This document shows, piece after piece, positions 1 to 9,158 of a DNA stretch of 64,000 nt. The first letter of the stretch is position 1. The number at the start of each line of letters is the position of its first letter. Under the pieces are notes generated by a model. The model saw only the letters and a program-made list of their open reading frames with translations, did not search any database and had not been told where the DNA came from. The position numbers and the translations under genes were made by a program. Origin of the DNA: Sambucus nigra (taxonomy: Eukaryota > Streptophyta > Magnoliopsida > Dipsacales > Adoxaceae); contig OX422216.1 of assembly GCA_949130495.1 (NCBI GenBank), positions 361,050,605-361,114,604 of the forward strand, in the 5' to 3' direction.

Positions 1-1268
1 CATCTCCTGAAACTGGGAGCAGTCCAAATACTTTCAAAGGTCTATCAAGTACCTTTCCAGTGGTTCATGTCGTGCATGATTTGGATCAACGGTTTGTGCT
101 CTATGATTGATTTTCTAAAGGAACCGGAAAGAGACTGCCAAACGGTAGGTTCCAAACCCTACCTATCGGCAGTGTGCCTACGACCACCAGCCGATTGGAA
201 GGTCTAGGACCATGCCGATAAGTAATGCCCTGGGCCTATAAAAAGGTGGGCCTGACCTCATTACAAAGGGACACAAGATCTTAAATCTATCACTCTTAGC
301 GAACTTAGAAAACCCCTCTCGAAGTCAGCATGATTTCCACATCCAAATCCTTTTCTAACATTCACTTTTCAATATATTTTTTCATCAAACTTGGTGAATT
401 AACTATTATTCATCATCATCCAAGTGTAAGGGCTTCTCTCCAACATTCAAGATCAAGCTCAAGATCTTCAAGAAGGTCCAACTTTCTCGACTCTCTCTTT
501 AAATTCTCCTAAACTGGAATTAGCTTATTTTATTACTTAACACTTCTATTCCCTCCATCTCACACATCCTAATATACTTTTTATTTAGTATTATTGCGCA
601 TCCCTTATTTTCATATAAATAAAACCCAAAAGACAAGAAAAAAAGGGTTTGCTCATAAATTCCAAATGGGAATTCTCACACTTTACTCACAACTAAAAAA
701 CTGTTTTACACACGCACATATAAGATAAGTCCCCAGTTGGATTTACGGGATAAATCCCACCCCTACTTTTCCATACGAACTACGTGGACTTTGATGCCAC
801 TATAGGTTACATAGGCATCTCGGGGTAAAATCCGAGACTCGAGTCCTATTCCTACTTTTCTCCCATGTTTTATTTTTTTATATTCTTTAACTTAATTCTC
901 CTAAAATCTATATATTTACATATACATATATTTGTTCTTAGTTGGGTATTATTCCGTATGCATTATCGTTCCATTATAATGATCAACGTTAAGATAATCG
1001 CACAAATCCTATTTTCTAATATTATCTTTTAGGAACATTTCTACGGATGACTCGCTTTATCTCTTCCATGATACAAGTCGATAATTCCTATCTCCACTAC
1101 ATATACACATGCTCACATCTCATTGGGAAATAAAGGAAAATAAAAACAATCCATGAGAGATCGGAAGGGCGGAATGAGGGCCTAACACCTTCCCCTTTCG
1201 TAACTTAGCCTCCGGGCCCTTTTCCAATCATTTTGATTTCATAAGTATCAGTATGCCTTTGGATAGTG
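1..1268. other. Unassigned left flank, possibly an old LTR remnant
   Basis: No credible coding region is present; the only short ORF (330-512) is low complexity (serine-rich) and has no recognisable domain. The stretch has a TATA-like box at 237-246 and a GC-richer block near 1181-1200 containing cctaacaccttccc. From general memory such a block resembles the end of some Tat/Ogre-type LTRs, but I cannot confirm this. It is the target into which the chromovirus at 1269 inserted, since its last five bases (tagtg) nearly match the bases after that element. Assignment to any repeat family is inference. Confidence 0.3.
237..246 (+). promoter_or_regulatory. TATA-like box in the left flank
   Basis: The sequence tataaaaagg follows a GC-moderate stretch and is followed about 30 bases later by an unremarkable region that could hold a start site. 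If the flank is an LTR, this would be its RNA polymerase II promoter. No second copy of the LTR is in the window to test that. Confidence 0.35.
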
Positions 1269-4200
1269 TGTAATACCCCGTATTTTTATGCTATATTAAT
1301 TTGGGGATTTATACAATTTAAGGTGAATTAATTATTTAATAAAAATCCAAAAATTAATTATGTTATAATTATTAACGTGACGAGAATTAGTAATTATGGG
1401 AAATTTGTTGAATATTACTAGTGAGCAAAGTAATATATAATATTGGTTATATTGAATGTCACGAGTGAATAAAATGACAATTTTGGAAATTTGAGTCGGG
1501 ACGCGCCCGTGTCGCGTTGGGACTAATTATTGATAAATAAAAGTGAATATTTTATAAGTTGTTAGTATGGTTGTTTTGAGTGCGCCAACGCTTCCGAAAG
1601 GGTCGAGATAGTCAGAAAAGTGTACCCGGGGGTTTGATTTAGGTCTCGGGGTGTTAAAAGGCCTAATTAGTAACCCGGGAGGACATTTTAGTCATTTTGC
1701 ATTTTTGGGTAATTAAACCCACGAAAATTTGCAACCTATATCAGTCGTTTAGGTTAGTCACTTAGGGTTAGAACACTCAAAACCCTAGAACGGCCATTGG
1801 AGAAGAGAGGAGGGAGCTCTCCAGGCATTCCAAGGCCCAAAACTCAACCGTTTGCACCGTCGCCACTACCAACGCGTAGATCGCGAGACGGGGAACGCAA
1901 CCATACTGAATTCGGCACCGAACAAGACTTCTGAAAATCCCAGGCAAGTGTTTATCTTGCTTATTTCGTTGATGCATCTTTCATATTAGTTTAGGAGTAA
2001 TTAGAATGAGTTTTATGGAAGAAAATCAAAGATATGATATAGGAATCGCATGTAGTTATGGTTTAAATGATAAATTCTGGAAACCCTTGCCATGTAGAGG
2101 AATTACCCATGAAATTATGATGTATATAGGAAGAAATTTCTGGAAATACTTATTAGAACCATGTTTAAGAGAAATTCTAGGGTTCTTGATAATTATAATA
2201 ATCTTTGGGCTGTTAATCCATGTATAATGATAGAAATCCTCATGCTTCACGTTGGAAATACCTAATAGGATGTTATAATGTTAGTAGTACAATTTTTGAG
2301 ACGTTTGGGATTGGAAAATATGGATGTGGTGAAGGTTAGAAGATGAAACCCCTAACTGCAATTCTGCAGATTTTCGCAGACCTGCTTGATCGATCGATCG
2401 ATCCTAGAGCCTCGATCGATCGAAGGCTCGATCGATCGATCCCCAAACCTCGATCGATCGACCCCTCCTGGCAGACTCTTATTTCCCCTTTTTAAATGAG
2501 TTAAATTCAATTTATCGTGAAATAATTCTTGGGCATCCTAAATAAAATGTTTTGGGAGATATGGAAGACCAGTAGGACATATGAATAATTTTGGGGACTT
2601 TTAATATGTGACGAGAATCGTATTTTGGGATAATTACATAAGGAACGATGGAACTACGTATTTAAAGTGATAGGTTACGTCAAGTAGTTACGATAGAGAA
2701 TGGATGATTACATACTGAATTTTATACTTGGGAGGATAGAGTCCATGAGAGTTATGTAATAAGTTGGAAAGATCCTTTGAGTTAAGGTTAGAGACGAACC
2801 CTTATACGCGATACTAATAATGTGAAAATAAGGATAATGACGTAACTATGGGATTGAGTTATACCTAATATAGATATGGTAATATATGTATAGTTATATG
2901 ATTGTGTATGCATATACTATCTATGTGTGAAAATCATGCCCGCGCTACTTGCTATCCTTGAGGTTACCGCGCTGGGACGATCTTAGCCTGTGTTGCCTTA
3001 TGGGGGATATTGATTCGTACCCTAGGAGATAGATATCCTTGGTACAGGCTATCGAGTCGATAGTTCAGACGGTCCTAAGAGGCGTGGGGTATGTACTGAC
3101 CTCTTAGAGACTTGGAATCTATGCTTCGCCTCAAAATCTTGTTTGTGTATATGTTGATACAGTTCGAGAGTGCTTCCGAACCTGTATTTCCCTTAGTGTG
3201 AGCGATACGGGGATTGGATAGCAGAGTATGACCGCACTATAGTGTTTATTTGGGGTGCCGTTATAATATATATATAATACGAGTAGTTAATATATATATA
3301 TGAAATTCTGAAATTTAGAACTGCCTACTGTGATTTGATAAGTAGGACATGGTTAATGACTCATATTGTAAATACTTGTTTTGAGAACGTATAATGTGGC
3401 ACTGGGAAACTTTATTAATTAATGAAGTTAAAACGAGAGTTTTGATACTAAATGAATTCATCCTTTGAAACAATTATATTATTCGGTTTTAAAATCTTAC
3501 GAGTAATCTAATATAAGTTAAATCCTTGGGAAGATTAGTGCGATAACCGATAAGATAAACCATTGGGAAGGTTAGTACGGTAGGTGTGCACATTAGAAGA
3601 GAGGTGAGAATTTCTCAAGAGAGTGTCGCACTAATATGTTGTTGCATTGGTCTGTATCAATTTAAATACTTGCTAAACGAATTTTAAATCATACACACTA
3701 TCGGGCTCTGACCCATTTCTATTTCTCTTTCTCTCTTGTATATATATGTATATATTACAGGTGCCCAGCCACAGGGGCGTCTTGCTTAGGATCCCTTGGA
3801 AGGAACGTGCTGCAGCTTAGGTGGGAGTTTCAGGCCTTTGATTAGACGACTTCATTCTTTTAATCCACTCCTAGCACATCTATTTAGTTGGGCATGTGTA
3901 GCCCTTTCCATTATTCATTTGTTATTTGGACAATTGAATTTCAGTTATTTCTAGTACTGCTACCGTGGGATTTATTCAGTGCGGATGTTTTACTTTAAGT
4001 TTTAATTATTGGGATTCGATTGTTGAATGTTTTAATTAATTGGTTATGTTGCAGAATTATCGTGGTGTGATTCTTATTTATTGAATGTTGTTAATAAATA
4101 AATAATTTTTCTTTAAATAAAATTTGGAAAGTAATGTTTAAATATGGTTTTGACACTTAGCTTAATTAATTAGGATGTTAAATTGGAAAATTTATTTTTA

Positions 4201-4292
4201 CGACAGTGATGCTAAGAATGAACCAACTGTTCACCTTGATTTAATTTAATAAAGGAGTGATCGCCCGGTATTTAATTAGGCGGGGTGTCACA
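1269..4292 (+). repeat. 5' LTR of the chromovirus (3024 bp)
   Basis: It starts TGTAATACC and ends GTGTCACA and is repeated at 9159-12142. It differs from that copy by scattered substitutions (about seven in the first 180 bases) and by carrying two more units of a CGATCGAT array near 2387-2461. Near the 3' end there is a pyrimidine run and tatatatatgta block around 3720-3760. Before it (3593-3660) is a block beginning ggtgtgcacattagaagaga that recurs in every related LTR of this window. Short ORFs inside it are not genes; they recur only because the LTR recurs. Confidence 0.93.
2387..2461. repeat. CGATCGAT palindromic array, 4 units, in the 5' LTR
   Basis: Four blocks of the self-complementary cgatcgatcg are separated by short non-identical spacers (ctagagcc, aggct, cccaaacc). 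The array sits in the LTR, well upstream of the R/U5-like end. The 3' LTR of the same element has only two units at the same place, so the array has changed length since or during insertion. Confidence 0.85.
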
Positions 4293-4294
4293 GG

Positions 4295-4306
4295 TGGTAT
4301 CAGAGC
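4295..4306 (+). promoter_or_regulatory. Primer binding site, tRNA-iMet type
   Basis: tggtatcagagc begins two bases after the LTR end. It matches the 3' end of plant initiator tRNA-Met, the usual primer of Tekay chromoviruses and most copia elements. This is where minus-strand cDNA synthesis would start. Confidence 0.9.
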
Positions 4307-4476
4307 ATCAGGTTCTAGTGTCCATAGGATTTGTACAGCTTATTTCGCTTTCAGCTTAACGTTTTTGCAATAGAGCCCTGTTTTTAGGATTGTTGTATTC
4401 CTGCTTTTACGTTTACGTCTTCAGCTATTTGAGATTTGATAATGACTGTAGACTAATAAACTTCTTCACGTTTCAG

Positions 4477-5640
4477 ATGCCTCCGAGACGTGCTCCAAAG
4501 GATAGGCGTGCCCAGGCCGAGCAGCCAGCAGCTCCGGCACAAGGCACTATGAATGCAAATGAGGTAGCCGCCATTATTGCTCAGGCGGTGAATGCCGCAC
4601 TAACGGTGGTTCAGCAGGCTCCACCCCAGGTTCAGGCAGTGGCGCCAGTACCAGCACAGCTTCCATCTGCATGGGAGAGGGTTAGTGATGCTTTTCAGAA
4701 GGTGCATCCCCCTGAGTTCTCTGGTAGCGCAGATATCGTCACAGTCAGCCAATGGAAGAAAGACATCCAGTGGCATCTCCGTATGTATGAGTGCACCGAC
4801 ATGCAAAAGCAGTTATTGGCTTCCTTTAAGCTGGTGGGGGCCGCTCTGCAGTGGTGGGAGTCCACTACCACCTTGGAGGAGAGGGACACGATCCCGATTC
4901 AGGCATTTTGGGAGCGGTTTGACCGCAAGTATTTTCCACCCGCCGTGCAGACTGAGATGAGGTGGAAATTACTAAATCTGAGGCAGGAGAATTCTACCGT
5001 AGCTGAGTATGAGGAGGAGTTCACGAGACTTCTCACCATCGTGCCAGATGAGGCACCCACTGAGAGCAAGAAGATTATGTTGTTTGTGGACGGGTTAGAT
5101 TGGAGGATCCGTCAGCACCTTATAGGGAATTTGTCCCTGAGTACTTTCACTGATGTACTCAATGCTGTGTTACTACATTGCCAGGATCACCGCTTCCATC
5201 TTCAGGGAAGCAAGAGAGCAGGAGAGTCCGGCCAGCAGGGCAGGACCGGGGGTAATAGTGCTAGAGGGGCACCATCTCATGGACAGACTCGTCAGCACGA
5301 GCAGAGTTCCCACCAGGAGGACCCTGCTAAGCGATTCCGTTCAGGTGATTCTAGGCAGGGATTTGGGGGTTATAGGTAGGGCCAGCCTAATCAGCAGGGC
5401 CATCAAGGCCAACACCGACAGCAGGGTCAGCAGCAGGGCCAACAGCGTGTCCATCAGGGCCAACAGGGCCAGTGGCGTGGGGGTAACGGCCAGCAGGGCC
5501 GTGGTCAGTAGGGACAGAGGGGAGGTAACTTCAGAGGCCGCTGTTTTGTGTGCGGCAAGCATGGCCATAAGCGTCAGGATTGTCCTGAGGGAGATAGGGC
5601 CCCACAGCAGCAGGGTGCCCGTAATGAGCCACAGAGACCA
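4477..5640 (+). pseudogene. Chromovirus gag (capsid and nucleocapsid), two stop codons
   Basis: The first ATG that fits is at 4477, giving a product beginning MPPRRAPKDRR; the frame is open further upstream but without a better ATG. Residues about 60-220 form the retrotransposon gag (capsid) domain, including FSGSADIVTVSQWKKDI and the WW-containing helix region. A Q/G/R-rich linker follows, then one zinc knuckle CX2CX4HX4C (CFVCGKHGHKRQDC, starting at 5542). In-frame TAG codons lie at 5377 and 5509, both inside the Q-rich linker and both one transition from CAG. The capsid portion (300 residues) is still open. Frame continues into protease with no gag stop, as expected for a fused gag-pol polyprotein. 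Confidence 0.88.
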
Positions 5641-6294
5641 CTTTTTGCACCTGCCCTCCCAGCTCCAGCCCAGGTGCCAGCCCTACTAGCCGTTCCAGCA
5701 GCTCCAGTACAGCAGGGTCAGTTACAGTATGGACGTGTCTATAACGTCCACCAGGCAGCAGCTCCACAGGCACCACCCGCGATTGAGGGTATGTTTCCTA
5801 TCCATGGTACTATGGGTCGGGTTTTGTTTGATACTAGGGCGACACATTGTTTTATAGCTACACATTTTGCGAAGGCCTTAGGATTGTTAGCCACATCAGA
5901 GAGCATAGTGACGTGTGTAGACTCACCTCTGGGGAGTGGGTCGCTTATTTTCTTTATATGCCGGGGAGTGGGGGTAGAGATCGGTAGTTTGGTATTACCT
6001 GCAAACATGTTAGTCTTAGATACGTATGAGCACGATGTAATTATTGCTATGGATTGGCTCGCAGCTTATAGAGCCATGATTGATTTCTTCAGTGGGAGCA
6101 TTGTTTTTTCCATTCCGGGGCAAGAGATGTTTGTAGTGGCGATGCCTCTCCCAGAGGGAGGTTCGACCGCTCATTTATATTATATTGAGGAGGATACCTC
6201 TAAGGAGGTTGTGATTACGTTAGATTCGATCCCAGTTGTCAGTGAGTATTCCGATGTGTTTCAGGAGATACCGGGCCTACCCCCCAGTCGATAG
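5641..6294 (+). pseudogene. Chromovirus aspartic protease region
   Basis: In the gag frame after a proline/alanine-rich linker, the segment around 5800-6110 carries the retropepsin fold signatures: VLFDTRATHCFI for the active-site loop and later MDWLAAYRAMIDF. The catalytic triad normally reads DTG; here it is DTR, so the glycine is replaced and activity would be lost if this were expressed. The frame is closed by TAG at 6292, just before the RT domain, where close relatives read through. The C-terminal EYSDVFQEIPGLPPSR is the typical linker between protease and RT in this lineage. Confidence 0.85.
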
Positions 6295-7308
6295 ATAGAC
6301 TTTGTTATAGACTTATTGTCGGGTACTAGACCGATAGCACGCACACCATACCGTATGGCTCTGGCAGAGATGCGAGAGTTACGAGATCAGATAGAGCAGC
6401 TGTTAGGTCAGGGATTCATTCGCAGGAGTACCTCACCTTGGGGCGCTCCAGTCTTGTTTGTGAAGAAGAGAGATGGTTCACTGAGAATGTGTGTGGACTA
6501 TCGGGAGTTGAACAAGGTCACGATACGGAATAAGTATCCGTTGCCTCGAATCGATGATCTGTTCGACCATCTGAGTGGAGCAACTTTCTTTTCTAAGATA
6601 GATCTGAGGTCGGGGTACCATCAGCTACATATTAGGGAGCAGGATGTTTCAAAGACTGCTTTCTTGATGAGATACGGGTCTTATGAGTTCAGGGTGATGC
6701 CATTCGGACTCACAAATGCTCCAGCCGTATTCATGGACTTGATGAACTGAGTTTTCAGAGAGTTCTTGGATCAGTTTGTCATTGTCTTCATAGATGACAT
6801 TTTGATATATTCACACTCTGAGGAGGAGCATGCCGAGCACTTGAGGCAGGTTCTTCAGACTCTAAGAGTGCATCAGTTGTATGTTAAGTACGAGAAGTGT
6901 GGGTTCTGGTTGCGAGAAGTACAGTTCTTGGGCCATATTGTTTCCGAGCAGGGGATTGCAGTTGACCCAAGTAAAGTGTCAGTGGTGAGAGAGTGGGGAC
7001 AGCCCACGACACCGACGGAAGTGCGTAGTTTCTTGGGATTAGCTGGATACTATAGGAGATTCATTCGGGGATTCTCCAAAATAGCAGGCCCATTGACGAA
7101 TCTGACTCGCAAAGGGGTACCATATGTTTGGGATGACGCTTGTCAGTTGGCTTTCGACGAGCTAAAAGATAAGCTTACTTCAGCACCCGTCCTTGCGTTA
7201 TTGAAGTCGGGTGTGGAGTACCTGGTTTACACCGATGCCTCTTTACGGGGACTTGGGGGAGTACTTCAGCAGGAGGAGAAGGCTATAGCTTTTGCCTCGC
7301 AAGCTTAA
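6295..7308 (+). pseudogene. Chromovirus reverse transcriptase and start of RNase H
   Basis: RT fingers begin with [18 protein letters not shown], followed by [21 protein letters not shown] and [21 protein letters not shown] carries the first catalytic Asp, and the active-site motif FIDDILIYS is at about 6785-6810. A TGA at 6748 (expected Arg, CGA to TGA) splits the domain. The connection domain [18 protein letters not shown] follows, then the RNase H start [16 protein letters not shown]. The frame is lost near 7295-7305 by an indel in the segment that should read into the next RNase H block, which continues one frame over from 7292. Confidence 0.9.
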
Positions 7309-9148
7309 GCAGCATGAGAAGAATTATCCCACCCACGACCTGGAGTTAGCAGCGGTCGTCTTTGCATTGAGGATATGGAGACACTATTTATTGGGGGAGA
7401 AATTCCGTTTGTTCACAGACCACAAGTCATTGCAGTACCTGTTCAATCAGCGAGAGCTGAATATGCGTCAGCGTAGATGGCTAGAGTTTGTGAGGGACTA
7501 CCAGTTCGATATACAGTATCATCCGGGGAAGGCCAACGTAGTTGCTGATGCGTTGAGTCATAGATCGGTAGACGAGGTAGCGAACGTCTGGAAAGCAAAG
7601 TGGAAGGAGTTGGGTCACCAGGACGTAGTAGCCCATTCTTTCATATCCGTTATGTCAGTCACACCCGAGATTGTTACGAGGGTGATACAGGCAGAGACCA
7701 CAGACCCATTTTTCCAGGAGCAGATTGTACGACTTTTTGTCTAGGGTGCTGAGTCCTATTCTGTTAATTCTGATGGAGGTTTACGGTTTAATGGGAGATT
7801 GGTGGTTCCATAAGGGGCGGAATTACGTCATGCAGTGATGACCCAATCTCACGGGTCTCAATTTGCGGTCCATCCTGGAGGGGACAAGATGTACCAGGAT
7901 ATGAGGAGACAATACTGGTGGAGTGGGATGAAGAAGGACATTGCTGAGTTCGTGTCCAAGTGTTCTACCTGTCAGCTGGTGAAGGCGGACCATCAGAAAC
8001 CTTCAGGGTTGCTTCAGCCATTGGAAGTACTCGCGTGGAAGTGGGAGAGTATTTCCATGGATTTTATTACGGGGTTGCCTACATCACCGCGGGGCCACGA
8101 CTCTATCTCGGTGATTATAGACCGTTTGACCAAAGTGGCTCATTTTCTATCGGTGCGGAGAGATTATACCACGGGTCAGTATGCTCAGTTGTTCATTGCT
8201 GAGATCGTCAGATTACACGGGGTGCCCCTGAATATTGTGTCAGATAGAGATAAGATTTTTGCGTCACGTTTTTGGGAAAGCTTTCAGGAGGCTATGGGTA
8301 CTGAGTTGAGGTTGAGTTCAGCTTATCACCCACAGACAGATGGACAGACAGAGCGTACTAATCAGATGTTAGAGGATATGATACGCATGTGTGTTCTTGA
8401 TTTTGGAGGAAGTTGGGAGCCATATCTTCCACTGGTAGAGTTTGCTTATAATAACTCTTATCAGTTCACGATTGGTATGGCTCCATTTGAGGCCTTCTAT
8501 GGCAGGCCTTGACGTTCCCCAGCTTGTTGGCTCGAAGTGGGGGATAACAAGTTGCTAGGACCAGAGGTGATTCAGGAGACCTCCGCGAGGATTGAGATGA
8601 TCAGGAGTCACATTCGGGTAGCCTAGGACAGGCAGAAGAGCTACGCCGATGCGAAACGGTTCTTCCGGGAGTTTAGTGTGGGGGACAAAGTGTTATTGCG
8701 TGTATCTCCTATGAAGGGAGTGATGAGGTTCGGGAAGAAGGGGAAGTTGGCTCCGAAGTACGTAGGACCATTTCCCATCATTGAGAGAATTGGGCCGGTT
8801 GCATACAGGTTCAGACTGCCAGAGCATTTACATCGGATTCACGATGTATTCCACATCTCGTCGTTGAGACGATATCTTCGGGATGATATAGACCATACTC
8901 ACATCGCGATAGATGAGATAGACTTACAGCCTGACAGCTCTTACGAGGAGAGACCGGTGGCTATCCTAGACTTTAGTGAGAGGAGATTGAGGTTGAAGAT
9001 AGTTCCACTTGTACGAGTCCAGTGGGAGCACCATAATGTGGAGGAATCCACTTGGGAGCGCGAGGCAGATATGCGCGAGAGATATCCAGATTTGTTCTTA
9101 CCAGGTATGCCTTATTTTCCGAATTTCGGGAAAAAATTCCGTTATTAG
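7292..9148 (+). pseudogene. Chromovirus RNase H end, integrase and chromodomain
   Basis: This frame is shifted by one relative to gag. RNase H residues continue with [12 protein letters not shown] and [14 protein letters not shown]. Integrase has the HHCC zinc-binding motif (Cys pair at 7961-7972), the DDE core (MDFITGLP about 8056, VSDRDKIF about 8237, then HPQTDGQTERTNQ) and the GPY-like region KYVGPFPIIERIG. The last about 60 residues (PVAILDFSERR to WEREADMRERYPDLF) form a chromodomain of the type that tethers Tekay integrases to modified histones. Stops lie at 7742 (TAG), 7811 (TAA), 8510 (TGA) and 8624 (TAG). The final stop at 9146 directly precedes the polypurine tract. Confidence 0.9.
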
Positions 9149-9158
9149 GATGGAAGTA
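9143..9158 (+). promoter_or_regulatory. Polypurine tract, degraded
   Basis: ttattaggatggaagta lies immediately before the 3' LTR. Related copies at 50440 and 57898 have an unbroken taggggggaagta here, so this copy has lost part of its G run. It would prime plus-strand synthesis. Confidence 0.7.

Noticed and set aside
1777..1977. 66-aa minus-strand ORF repeated at 9667-9867
   Set aside because: It recurs only because it lies in the two LTRs of one element; no domain and no sign of separate selection.
2006..2250. Overlapping short ORFs on both strands, repeated at 9896-10140
   Set aside because: Inside LTRs; AT-rich low-complexity translation.
2387..2461. CRISPR-like array
   Set aside because: Units are self-complementary, spacers are a few bases long, and this is a plant LTR.
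4293..4310. tRNA gene
   Set aside because: Only the 3' complement of a tRNA, which is a primer binding site; no cloverleaf.
4600..4960. Short ORFs overlapping the capsid region
   Set aside because: Out-of-frame shadows of gag.
5153..5689. 178-aa Arg/Ser-rich ORF in another frame of gag
   Set aside because: A shadow of the Q/G-rich gag linker; the gag frame carries the zinc knuckle and continues to protease.
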